From Algoriphagus faecimaris (lineage in GTDB: Bacteria > Bacteroidota > Bacteroidia > Cytophagales > Cyclobacteriaceae): a stretch of DNA of 64,000 nucleotides. Of this stretch, positions 26,032 to 34,784 are shown piece after piece. A program made the translations under genes and the position numbers. The stretch spans positions 1-64,000 of the forward strand of contig NZ_FNAC01000024.1 of assembly GCF_900101705.1 (NCBI RefSeq), given 5' to 3'. A model generated the notes under the pieces. The model did not search any database. It was not told where the DNA came from and worked only from the letters and a program-made list of their open reading frames with translations. Every line of letters begins with the position of its first letter. The first letter of the stretch is position 1.

Positions 26032-27377
26032 TGTTCACTTTTTGAGGAAGAATGAAAAAAAGGAGCCCTTGAAGGACTTTTGGAAACATAATCCCTCGGA
26101 AGCTGCTTTTTTAAATCTTTGACAAACTGATGATAATCTACCGTAATCGTATGTCTTGGTGTGTTGATTTGTTTGTGATGTGGATTTTTTACCTCTTTTT
26201 CAGAAAGTTCATTTATATTTTTTGGTCTCTTCCAGCGACCAATGAGCTCCTGTGCCATCAGTTTGCTTTGTAATTCAGCACCAGGCCAAATGCAGCCCAA
26301 TGGTTGAAACATCCCAATGAAATACAGGTTTTGATAGCTAGGGTGAAACATTTTCAGGTATAGTGGGACCGGACCTTCGCTGTAGTCGATAAAGTCAGCA
26401 TCAAAAAAGGGATGACTTAGCCAATAGCCTGTACAGGCTACGATACTGTCATATTCCTCTACTTTACCGTCTTCGAAAACCACATTTTTACCATCGAATT
26501 CTTTGATATCCAATCGAGGTTTTACTTTTCCATGCCTGATTTTATGGAGTAGTTCATCATTGACAGTAGGATGGGTAGCTTGGAAGGATTCGGTAGCAGG
26601 TCTCAATCCATATTCCTCATTTTTCCCGACAATGATCCGAAGAAGAATCGCATTTAAAGCCATTCTAATCTTAGGAGGAATCCATTTACTTTTTTCGGCG
26701 ACTGTATCTGATGGTTTACCGAAGAGGAATTTGGGAACGATGCGGTAACCTCGACGCCAACTGATGGCTGTTTTTTTTGAAACACGACTTGTTTCCACGG
26801 CCACATCACAGGCTGAATTGCCTCCTCCTATGACTAAAACACGCTTATCTGCAAAGGGAGCTGCTTTTTTATATTCGTGAGAGTGAATGAATTCTCCTGT
26901 AAAAGTACCGGGGTAGGAGGGGTATCTGGGTTTCCAGTGGTGACCATTAGCTACGACCAGGTGCGTGAAAATTTCTTCTTGAACTTCACCTGCTTTTTCA
27001 GTGGTGATTTTCCAAGTTTCTTGGTCTATCCATTCACACTTTTTTACCAGCGTCCCAAAGCGAATGAAGGGGTATAAATTAAATTTTGCAGCATAGGCCT
27101 GAAAATACCTTCTCAATTCATCATGCGAGGGGTAGTCAGCTACTTCCGGGTCAAATTCATCAAAAGTAAAATCCTCGTATTGCGAAAGGGTTTTGGATGA
27201 GATGATATGTGTGGTTTCAAACACACTCGAATGACTGCTGTCCTCCGAATAAATCCAATTGCCTCCGACATCTTGATTGATGTCCAGTGCGATGGCGTTG
27301 ATTCCTTGGTCCAACAAATTCTTGAGTGCAGTGATTCCAGAAGGACCTGCACCGATGACCGCTACCTTTGGCTTCAT
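26028..27377 (-). CDS. Flavin-containing monooxygenase
   Basis: This 449-aa FMO-like enzyme has the FAD site GAGPSGITALKNLL at residues 8-21, the FMO fingerprint FTGEFIHSHEY near residue 160, and the NADPH site VIGGGNSACDVAVE. Such enzymes oxygenate amines, sulfides or ketones using NADPH and oxygen. It is followed by the coupled serine hydrolase gene and preceded by the sirtuin gene at 54 bp. The substrate cannot be predicted. Confidence 0.9.
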   Translation of the reverse strand: MKPKVAVIGAGPSGITALKNLLDQGINAIALDINQDVGGNWIYSEDSSHSSVFETTHIISSKTLSQYEDFTFDEFDPEVADYPSHDELRRYFQAYAAKFNLYPFIRFGTLVKKCEWIDQETWKITTEKAGEVQEEIFTHLVVANGHHWKPRYPSYPGTFTGEFIHSHEYKKAAPFADKRVLVIGGGNSACDVAVETSRVSKKTAISWRRGYRIVPKFLFGKPSDTVAEKSKWIPPKIRMALNAILLRIIVGKNEEYGLRPATESFQATHPTVNDELLHKIRHGKVKPRLDIKEFDGKNVVFEDGKVEEYDSIVACTGYWLSHPFFDADFIDYSEGPVPLYLKMFHPSYQNLYFIGMFQPLGCIWPGAELQSKLMAQELIGRWKRPKNINELSEKEVKNPHHKQINTPRHTITVDYHQFVKDLKKQLPRDYVSKSPSRAPFFHSSSKSEQ

Positions 27378-27431
27378 AAGATGATTTTCTAAAGAAAATA
27401 CAATTTATCTTTTTTAGCCAAATCAATCGAC

Positions 27432-28124
27432 TTATTGCCTGTGAATAAGCAGATCTTTGACTTTTTTCATCCCTACAGTTGCATTTTCCTGTATGGATAT
27501 GACTTTCTTGGGGAGTTTGTACTCGGGCTGTTTAGGGTCGATGAGGTAAATGGGACAATTCTCACCCACATAATCGAGCAAGCTTGCTGCAGGATAGACT
27601 TGAAGAGATGTGCCAATGACTAGGAAAATATCAGCCTGCTGAGTGATTTCTACAGCGTCTAGCATTTTGGGTACAGGCTCACCAAACCATACCACATGGG
27701 GTCTGAGTTGGCTTCCTTTTTCACACTTATCGCCTTTTTTGATCTCCCAATGGTCCATTTCATAGACTAACTCGGGGTCGAGAGAGCTTTGAGCTTTATT
27801 GATTTCTCCATGCAGATGCAGGATAGCTGATGATCCAGCACGCTCGTGAAGGCTGTCTATATTTTGAGTGATGATCTGAACATCAAAGTGCTCCTCCAGT
27901 TCAGCCAGAATTTTATGCGCTTCATTGGGTTGACATTCTCTTTCCTGCTTTCTGCGCTGATTGTAGAAGTTCAAGACCAATTCCTTGTTTCTTTCCCATC
28001 CCTCAGGGCTTGCTACTTCCATGATGTCATGGTTTTCCCATAATCCATTACTATCTCTGAAAGTATTGATCCCGCTTTCGGCGGAGATTCCTGCTCCGGA
28101 TAAAACAACGAGTTTTTTACGCAT
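27432..28124 (-). CDS. Sir2-family NAD-dependent deacylase lacking the zinc cysteines
   Basis: This 230-aa sirtuin has the NAD site GAGISAESGINTFRD at residues 10-24, TQNIDSLHERAG at 87-98, catalytic His105 in HLHGE, and RPHVVWFGEPVP. In most sirtuins two CxxC pairs hold zinc between HGE and the RPxVVWFGE segment. Here the first pair is absent and only Cys134 remains. The zinc-free form appears common in Bacteroidota, from memory. It probably removes acyl groups from lysines. It lies 62 bp after topA, behind a terminator. Confidence 0.92.
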   Translation of the reverse strand: MRKKLVVLSGAGISAESGINTFRDSNGLWENHDIMEVASPEGWERNKELVLNFYNQRRKQERECQPNEAHKILAELEEHFDVQIITQNIDSLHERAGSSAILHLHGEINKAQSSLDPELVYEMDHWEIKKGDKCEKGSQLRPHVVWFGEPVPKMLDAVEITQQADIFLVIGTSLQVYPAASLLDYVGENCPIYLIDPKQPEYKLPKKVISIQENATVGMKKVKDLLIHRQ

Positions 28125-28152
28125 CTGATTTTTAATTTTCCACTGATTAAAA

Positions 28153-28181
28153 ATAAAAAAAGCCAGTCAAGGACCGGCTTT
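28153..28181 (-). terminator. Terminator after topA
   Basis: On the minus strand AAAGCCGGTC and GACTGGCTTT form a stem with loop CTT, one mismatch inside, followed by a long T-run. It starts a few bases after the topA stop. Confidence 0.88.
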
Positions 28182-28185
28182 AGTT

Positions 28186-30510
28186 TTATTTCTTTTTGGA
28201 ATATCTCCCGCCTTTTTTCTTAGGCTCGGGTTGATTTTCTATGATTTCGATAGTTTCCTCATAAGTCAATTCCTCCGCTTCCTTGTCTTTAGGGATCTTA
28301 AAGTTGTTTTTGCCAAACTTTATGTAAGGGCCCCATCTTCCGTTTAAGATTTGAATTTCAGGGTTTTCTTCAAAGCTTTTGATATGCTTTTTGGCATCTG
28401 CTTCCCTCTTGTCCTTGATCAGTTGAATAGCCTCTTCCTCCTCGATGCTGAGCGGGTCTTGCTCTTTTTTCAATGAGAAGAAATTGCCATCATGTCGAAT
28501 ATACGGACCAAATCTTCCTATGGCTGCTACCATCTTTTTGTCCTCAAACATTCCCACATCACGAGGCAGCTTGAATAATTCAAGGGCATCTTCAAGACTG
28601 ATGTTTTCGATGAACTGACCTTTCTTCAAACTTGCAAACTGCTTTTCCTCGTCCTCTGCTTCACCGATTTGAACCAAGGGCCCAAATTTACCTAATCTGG
28701 CAATGATCGGTTTACCGCTTTGAGGATGATCGCCCAAGAATCTACTAGTATTGACATCCTGTCGGGAAATCTGCTCGGTATCCTCTACACTGTTATGGAA
28801 TTTCCCATAAAAAGCATCAATCATGTCCTGCCAAACCTGACCTCCTGAGGCTATGTCATCAAATTCTTTCTCGACTTTGGCAGTGAAATTCACGTCGATG
28901 ACATTTGGAAAATGCTCCACAAGAAAATCATTCACCACCATCGCGATATTGGTGGGGAAAAGCTTTTGTTTTTCCGCTCCGGTATTCTCTGTCTTGGTGC
29001 TTTCTTTGAATTTACCTTCGGAGATAATCATCTCCTGATAATTTCTCGGTGTTCCGTCTCTATTTTCTTTCACTACATAATCTCTCTTCTGAATAGTAGA
29101 GATAGTCGGTGCGTAGGTAGATGGTCGCCCTATGCCTAATTCCTCCAGTTTTTTTACCAAAGAGGCTTCTGTATATCTCGGAGCGGGACGGGTGAATGAT
29201 TCTCGTCCTTTCATTTCCAATAGCTTGAGGGCTTGACCAATTTCCATGGGAGGGAGGAGAGATTTATTGGTGCTGTCTTCCTCTTCATTTTCATCATCGG
29301 TACTCTCCAGATAAACCTTTAGGAAACCGTCAAAGGTAATCACTTCACCATGGGCAGAAAGCGTCAACTCAGAGTTGGAAATAGTGATGGTGATATTTGT
29401 TTTTTCTAGTTGGGCATCGGCCATTTGTGAAGCGATGGCACGTTTCCAAATCAATTCATAAAGTCGCTGTTCGTTTCGGTCACTTCCGGCTTCTGCTTGT
29501 GAAAAATCAGTAGGTCGAATGGCTTCGTGAGCTTCTTGGGCGCTTTCAGATTTGGTGCTGAATTTCCGTGCTTTATGGTATTGGTTGCCAAAGTCCTGCT
29601 TGATCGCATCCTCTGCCGATTTCATGGCATCATCTGATAAGTTGACACTATCGGTACGCATGTAGGTGATTTTACCCGCTTCATAGAGCTTTTGGGCCAC
29701 AGACATGGTTTGGGCTACAGAAAAATACAACTTTCTACTTGCCTCTTGCTGCAGGGTAGAAGTGGTGAAGGGTGCTGCCGGAGACTTTTTAGCCGGTTTT
29801 TTCTCTAGGTTGCCAACAGAGAAGTCTGCCTGGAGACAATCTTTCAAAAATGCCTCTGCTTCTTCTTTGGTGGCGAATTTTTTTGGAAGTTCGGCTTGAA
29901 AGCTTTTTCCATCTGTCTCAAATTGTGCTGTAATTCGGAAAGATGACTTCGCTTTGTGCGCTTCGATTTCACGTTCCCGCTCTACGATGAGACGCACGGC
30001 AACGGATTGTACCCGGCCTGCTGAAAGTCCCGTTTTGATTTTTTTCCAGAGTACGGGAGAGAGCTCAAAACCCACTAGTCGGTCTAAGATTCGTCTCGCC
30101 TGTTGGGCATTTACTAAATCATAATCAATTCCTCGAGGGTTTTCAATTGCTTTGGTGATTGCATTTTTGGTGATTTCACGGAAGACTATCCTCTTGGTGT
30201 TTTCGTCCTTAAGGTTGAGAACCTCTTTGAGATGCCAAGAAATGGCTTCTCCCTCGCGGTCATCATCACTCGCCAGATAGATGGTTTCGGCATCCTTGAC
30301 TAGATTTTTGAGGTTTTTGATGACCTCTTTTTTATCAGCTGTGACTTCGTAGGTTGGCTTAAAACGGTTTTTGATATCAATGGCTTTATCGCCTTTAGGC
30401 AAGTCCCGCACATGACCATAACTGGAGGCCACTTTAAAATCTTTACCCAAATATCCTTCTATGGTTTTGGCTTTGGCTGGTGACTCGACTATAACTAGAT
30501 TTTTTGACAT
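28186..30510 (-). CDS. topA: DNA topoisomerase I (type IA)
   Basis: This 774-aa enzyme relaxes negative supercoils. The ATG at 30510 gives MSKNLVIVESPAKAKTIEGYL, the canonical start; a TTG three codons earlier is less likely. The Toprim acidic cluster DDDREGEAISWH lies near residue 107, and the active-site tyrosine is in KITYMRTDSV. The C-terminus carries repeats of the GPLVQIG/GPYIRHDG/GPYIKFG type in place of zinc fingers and ends in a Lys-rich tail, as usual in Bacteroidota. Confidence 0.96.
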   Translation of the reverse strand: MSKNLVIVESPAKAKTIEGYLGKDFKVASSYGHVRDLPKGDKAIDIKNRFKPTYEVTADKKEVIKNLKNLVKDAETIYLASDDDREGEAISWHLKEVLNLKDENTKRIVFREITKNAITKAIENPRGIDYDLVNAQQARRILDRLVGFELSPVLWKKIKTGLSAGRVQSVAVRLIVEREREIEAHKAKSSFRITAQFETDGKSFQAELPKKFATKEEAEAFLKDCLQADFSVGNLEKKPAKKSPAAPFTTSTLQQEASRKLYFSVAQTMSVAQKLYEAGKITYMRTDSVNLSDDAMKSAEDAIKQDFGNQYHKARKFSTKSESAQEAHEAIRPTDFSQAEAGSDRNEQRLYELIWKRAIASQMADAQLEKTNITITISNSELTLSAHGEVITFDGFLKVYLESTDDENEEEDSTNKSLLPPMEIGQALKLLEMKGRESFTRPAPRYTEASLVKKLEELGIGRPSTYAPTISTIQKRDYVVKENRDGTPRNYQEMIISEGKFKESTKTENTGAEKQKLFPTNIAMVVNDFLVEHFPNVIDVNFTAKVEKEFDDIASGGQVWQDMIDAFYGKFHNSVEDTEQISRQDVNTSRFLGDHPQSGKPIIARLGKFGPLVQIGEAEDEEKQFASLKKGQFIENISLEDALELFKLPRDVGMFEDKKMVAAIGRFGPYIRHDGNFFSLKKEQDPLSIEEEEAIQLIKDKREADAKKHIKSFEENPEIQILNGRWGPYIKFGKNNFKIPKDKEAEELTYEETIEIIENQPEPKKKGGRYSKKK

Positions 30511-30665
30511 AAAAAGCAAGAGTTGATGAGCTCGGGGCTCGTTTTGAGAAGCTAAAAATAGAGGGCATTGTTTTCACCTCCAAATAATTGCTTCAATGGA
30601 TGTATTTGAAAGAGGTTATATTGGCCTCCTATTTGCACTTTACTTTGAAATTAAACCAGCTACAA

Positions 30666-31133
30666 ATGAAGAAGTTATTTCTCTTACGACATGGAGAGGC
30701 AGGTTTTGGGGAAGATACGGATTTTAATAGGAGTTTGACTTCTAGAGGAAAATCTTCCGTACTAAATGTTGCCAAAACCCTAAGAAAAACGCAAGAATCC
30801 ATCGATTTTATGTTTTGCTCCTCGGCAAAGAGGACTTTAGAAACCGCGGAAATATTTGAAAGCCAAGTAAAAATAGTAGAAAGAAAAAACAGTGATAGAA
30901 TCTACTCGGGAGATCTCGCGGATCTTATTGCTTTACTCGAAACGCTTTCAGATGAGGTGAACAGTTGTTTGATCGTAGGTCATAATCCCACCATCAGCCT
31001 GTTGCTATCTCTTCTGTCTGAAAGTAATTACCTCAATATGCATCCCGGAAATTTGGGTATTATTTCTTTTGAATTCGATAGTTGGAAGTTAATCAGTCGA
31101 GGGTCGGGGATTCTTGAGGAAATGATCTCATAA
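30666..31133 (+). CDS. SixA-like phosphohistidine phosphatase
   Basis: This 155-aa histidine-phosphatase-superfamily protein starts MKKLFLLRHGEAGFG, where the RHG catalytic histidine is His9. The ATG at 30666 is chosen because an upstream TTG-initiated extension adds only unrelated residues. The later VGHNPTISLLL supplies the second catalytic histidine. SixA-type enzymes remove phosphate from phosphohistidine proteins such as HPt domains. It is divergent from topA and ends at a bidirectional terminator. Confidence 0.88.
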   Translation: MKKLFLLRHGEAGFGEDTDFNRSLTSRGKSSVLNVAKTLRKTQESIDFMFCSSAKRTLETAEIFESQVKIVERKNSDRIYSGDLADLIALLETLSDEVNSCLIVGHNPTISLLLSLLSESNYLNMHPGNLGIISFEFDSWKLISRGSGILEEMIS

Positions 31134-31170
31134 AAAAAGAGGCTACCTTAATTCAAAGCAGCCTCTTTTT
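31134..31170. terminator. Bidirectional terminator (sixA / M14 peptidase)
   Basis: AAAAAGAGGCT and AGCCTCTTTTT form a perfect 11-bp stem with a 15-nt loop, between convergent genes. Both strands end in T-runs. Confidence 0.88.
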
Positions 31171-31182
31171 CAATTTTTAAAC

Positions 31183-33720
31183 TTAGTTCATGCTGTTCCC
31201 AAAGAAAATAGCATTGAAAAAGAGTTTGTTGGTACCAAACCAAGTTCCTCTAAAATTAGGACTGTCAAAGAAGTGAATGACTCGGCCTCTGCCACTGGAG
31301 GAAATCAAAACACCAGCACTTTGCTTCAATAATTCCAAGTTGGCATTCGAGATATACCCTCCCAAATGCGGATTTTCCGTATAGCGAATAGGCGTTAAGT
31401 ATTTGTTTTTGCTAGGCTGTACAAATATGGAAGTGTTTCGGTACACTGGGAGAGTTTCTCGCTGATAACCATAAGCAATAGGATGGCTAAGATCCAACTG
31501 CGCCAGATAAATACTCCCTCCAACTTCTTTAGCCCCTTCGAAATCTCGACGAACGGCAAAGGGTAGGGTCTCAGGATCATTGTTCTCAGACTCTACAAGT
31601 GATTCATCGGTTATTCCCTTTTGATTAAGCCAAAGGCTTGCATTCTTAAAAGAGATGATGGTTCCTCCGCGACTGACCCAGTCTTTCAAATGCTCCAACG
31701 CTCCTCCTGAGATGCTGTTATAATTTCCTGAAGGAAGAATGAGCGTAGTGTAGTCAAAGAGGTTTACTCTTCCGAAATTATCCGTATTCACTTTGGTAAT
31801 GGGCATACCTATTTTGGTGTCCATCAGATGCCAAATCTCTCCCGCTTCATAGGAGGAAACTCCAGGACCTACAAGCATAATGACTTTAGGTTTTTGAACT
31901 GCTCCCACGAGATTAGATCCCAAGTCTATTCCACTGAGGTTTAGCCCTGTTTCTACTTTGAAAACTTGCTGATGGGTTGCTGAAGCGATTTCCTGTAATT
32001 TTTGACTGACTTGATCTGCGCTCATTTTTTGAAAACCCATTGGGATCATCAAGGTGCCGGCGGAGAAATCAGTCGCCCCTTCTTGGGTTTGAGCGCTAAA
32101 GGCTCTGTTGATCATTTCCACATGAATTCCAGCTTCCTGAAGCTGATAGAGCATTTTGGGGGCAAAATAATCCGACCAATCCATTAAGTAAGCATAAGCT
32201 TTTCCCGAAGGAAATTCATAGTCAGGGGCACTTACTTCTGAAAGTACTGCCCCGGTTTTTGCTGCGGGAGCTGCACTAAAAGGTATCCCATAAGCAGCCG
32301 CCATGGTCCAAGCAGAGGCATCGTAAAAGACAGAATCTGCAAATTCCTTCTCGTATTCAAACATGGTGCGGACCATGCGGTATTGGGGCTGATTGGTAGG
32401 GACTACCCAAGAATTTCCTTTTTTGAAATTTTGACCATTTAGGGTCAAATCAGATGAGTTTTCATAAACTTTGATTCTATGATCAAGAAGAAATTGAATG
32501 AAAAGGCGGTTTCTGCTTTGATCAAATTCATCTCCAAAAACGTAATTTTTTGCGGGATCCTTTGCACCCTCAGCCACTGCAGATTCGAAAAATTCACGAA
32601 GGTAATCGTGCATAAATTCCCGATTATCCAGAGAGGCTTCAAGAGTCGCGAGGGAATTAACCACGTGATTTCGGATAGTAAAGGCAAAGGATATGTCTCC
32701 CCGCTGACTGGCTTGCAAATGCCCTCGGCTACTCGCTGTTTCGAACACGAGTCCTAAGCCGCCGTGGATATCCGGATAGGTAGATCCATAGCCTGGGTAG
32801 CTGTTATCAAAGACCTCTTTGGTCCAATATAGACTGCCAATTTCATCCATGTATTTGGCAAAATATTTGGCAAAAAGCGGGTTGATTTCATCATAATTTT
32901 TTCTGGGAACCACAGGGTTTTCCGAACCATAGGGTTTGGTAGGTTCAAAGAAATAGGTGCTATTGGTGCCCATTTCGTGAAAATCAGTCGTCACATTGGG
33001 ATACCATTGATGATACCAGTCGACTTTCACCTGAGATTCGGGATGGGCCAAAGGAAGCCAATCTCGATTTAAATCAAACCAATAGTGGTTGGTTCTTCCA
33101 CCTGGCCAAGCCTCATTGTGTTCTCTATCAAGGGGATCAGCCACAGGAGGGAATCCTTTATTGGAATTTGCCCATAGACTATGTCTGTCCCGACCGTCAG
33201 GATTAAGCGTAGGATCAAAATGCACCACAGCTTGTTCTCGAAGATTTTGTGCCAATTCTGATTGGGAGGCGAGCAGCCAGTACGCGGTCAAAAGCGCCGC
33301 TTCGGCTGAGGAAGGTTCATTTCCATGTACTCCATATCCCAGATGAACAATCGCCGGCATTTGACTCACATCAGGCTTTGATTGTGAAGGATCCGCAAGC
33401 TGAACCTGCTTTTGACGGATAGACTCTAGGTTTCCCATATTTTGGGTGGAGGCAATGGTTAGGATGACCTTAGGGCGATGCTCATGCGTATACCCTATGG
33501 TTTGCAATTGAGCGAGCGGAGAGACCTCATCCAGCTTTTCGTAATATTTGACGATCAAATCGTATCGCGTATGCCAATCTCCCACAGGGTAACCCAAGAA
33601 ATCATCAGGTGAGGGGATAGCTGGGTCAAAGCTTTCTCCGGGAAAATAATAGTCGACCTGTGAGAATGCGGGAAATGCGGTAATCCAGGCTAATAAGAGT
33701 AATAGGTATTGTTTTTTCAT
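31183..33720 (-). CDS. Secreted M14 family zinc carboxypeptidase
   Basis: This 845-aa protein has a signal peptide ending FPAFSQ. The zinc ligands are His132 and Glu135 in VHGNEPSS and His248 in TDFHEMG. Arg177 in LNPDGR and the NRDWLPLAHPES segment fit the M14 substrate pocket. The C-terminal ~400 residues form an extra region with a GATase-like segment (VIMLVGPGVSSYEAGEIWHLMD). This is a typical large Bacteroidota M14 protein acting in the periplasm or outside the cell. The start follows a 129-bp divergent gap. Confidence 0.92.
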   Translation of the reverse strand: MKKQYLLLLLAWITAFPAFSQVDYYFPGESFDPAIPSPDDFLGYPVGDWHTRYDLIVKYYEKLDEVSPLAQLQTIGYTHEHRPKVILTIASTQNMGNLESIRQKQVQLADPSQSKPDVSQMPAIVHLGYGVHGNEPSSAEAALLTAYWLLASQSELAQNLREQAVVHFDPTLNPDGRDRHSLWANSNKGFPPVADPLDREHNEAWPGGRTNHYWFDLNRDWLPLAHPESQVKVDWYHQWYPNVTTDFHEMGTNSTYFFEPTKPYGSENPVVPRKNYDEINPLFAKYFAKYMDEIGSLYWTKEVFDNSYPGYGSTYPDIHGGLGLVFETASSRGHLQASQRGDISFAFTIRNHVVNSLATLEASLDNREFMHDYLREFFESAVAEGAKDPAKNYVFGDEFDQSRNRLFIQFLLDHRIKVYENSSDLTLNGQNFKKGNSWVVPTNQPQYRMVRTMFEYEKEFADSVFYDASAWTMAAAYGIPFSAAPAAKTGAVLSEVSAPDYEFPSGKAYAYLMDWSDYFAPKMLYQLQEAGIHVEMINRAFSAQTQEGATDFSAGTLMIPMGFQKMSADQVSQKLQEIASATHQQVFKVETGLNLSGIDLGSNLVGAVQKPKVIMLVGPGVSSYEAGEIWHLMDTKIGMPITKVNTDNFGRVNLFDYTTLILPSGNYNSISGGALEHLKDWVSRGGTIISFKNASLWLNQKGITDESLVESENNDPETLPFAVRRDFEGAKEVGGSIYLAQLDLSHPIAYGYQRETLPVYRNTSIFVQPSKNKYLTPIRYTENPHLGGYISNANLELLKQSAGVLISSSGRGRVIHFFDSPNFRGTWFGTNKLFFNAIFFGNSMN

Positions 33721-33849
33721 AGATTGAAATTTTTGGAAATTTAGGAAAGACTAAGGCTTATACAATTAAAAATCCATCAATGGTTTTTTGATTGAGGACT
33801 TTTGGGTTTAATTTATTGCTTTAAATTCTCAATCCTAAAAATTTATGGT

Positions 33850-34617
33850 ATGAAAATGATTCAAAAACCCATTTTAACCCTTTTCCTTGTCAGCGCTGTT
33901 TCTTTCTTGGCCTGCGCTCAAGAGCAGACTCCTCCACCATTGCCTCCACAGGCCACTGAATTTTACACACCTGTGCCTCCCAAAATAACTCCCGGAGCTC
34001 AAAATCATCAAGCTCCATCAGATGCGATTGTACTCTTCGATGGTAGTAGTTTGAATAATTTTGTGTCTTCTAAAGACGGATCTAGCCCTGCTGAGTGGCA
34101 AATCGAAAATGGAGAGTTGGTTGTGACTGCCGGAAAGGGAGATATTCAGTCCAAATTGCCTTTTGGTGATGCTCAATATCATGTCGAATGGTCCGCCCCT
34201 ACAGAAATCAAAGGAGAGGGTCAAGGAAGAGGCAACTCGGGATTCTTTTTGATGGGGATGTATGAGGTGCAGATCTTGGACAGCTACGAAAGTAAAACCT
34301 ACACTAATGGTCAAGCAGGTTCCATCTACAAGCAATACCCACCTTTGGTTAATCCACTTCGAGCCCCTGGAGAGTGGAATTACTACGATATCATTTTCAA
34401 AGCACCGAGATTTGATAAAAACGGCTTGCTTACCTCACCGGCAACTGTCACAGTCTTGATTAATGGTATAGTAGTACAAAACAATGTCATTCTAAGAGGA
34501 CCTACTGAGTACATCGGCATTCCAAATTATAAAGCACATGCCGAGGAGCTTCCGATCAAACTTCAGGATCATGGAAATCCGGTCAGATTCAGAAATATCT
34601 GGGTAAGACCTTTGTGA
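33850..34617 (+). CDS. DUF1080 lipoprotein (3-keto-disaccharide hydrolase-like)
   Basis: The ATG at 33850 gives 255 aa with lipoprotein signal ending FLACAQ. A laminin-G/concanavalin-like beta-sandwich follows, with the family marks AIVLFDGSSLNNF, GNSGFFLMGMYEVQILDS and GEWNYYDIIFKAPRF. DUF1080 members are linked to hydrolysis of 3-keto-glycosides, working with Gfo/Idh oxidoreductases. A Tat-exported Gfo/Idh gene follows 167 bp downstream, which supports that context. The gap between them carries an inverted-repeat element. Confidence 0.88.
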   Translation: MKMIQKPILTLFLVSAVSFLACAQEQTPPPLPPQATEFYTPVPPKITPGAQNHQAPSDAIVLFDGSSLNNFVSSKDGSSPAEWQIENGELVVTAGKGDIQSKLPFGDAQYHVEWSAPTEIKGEGQGRGNSGFFLMGMYEVQILDSYESKTYTNGQAGSIYKQYPPLVNPLRAPGEWNYYDIIFKAPRFDKNGLLTSPATVTVLINGIVVQNNVILRGPTEYIGIPNYKAHAEELPIKLQDHGNPVRFRNIWVRPL

Positions 34618-34756
34618 TTTACGAGTTACGAATGACGATTTACGATATTTAAATCAGCCTCGGATACCTTATTAAAATTGACCCGAAAAAGGTCGAATTG
34701 AGTAAGTGAGAAGGATGGTTGCCATTCACCAACTCGTAAATCTGAAATCGTAAATT
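34616..34756. repeat. Palindromic intergenic repeat of ATTTACGA units
   Basis: The left side has two direct copies of ATTTACGA (34617 and 34638) and the right side has two copies of its complement TCGTAAAT (34734 and 34748). ATTTACGAGTT at 34617-34627 is an exact inverted match of AACTCGTAAAT at 34731-34741. Together they can fold into a long imperfect hairpin. It starts at the stop codon of the DUF1080 gene. It resembles a REP- or MITE-like element, but only a genome search would show copy number. Confidence 0.6.
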
Positions 34757-34784
34757 TTCCACTAACCTATAACCCATAAAACCT

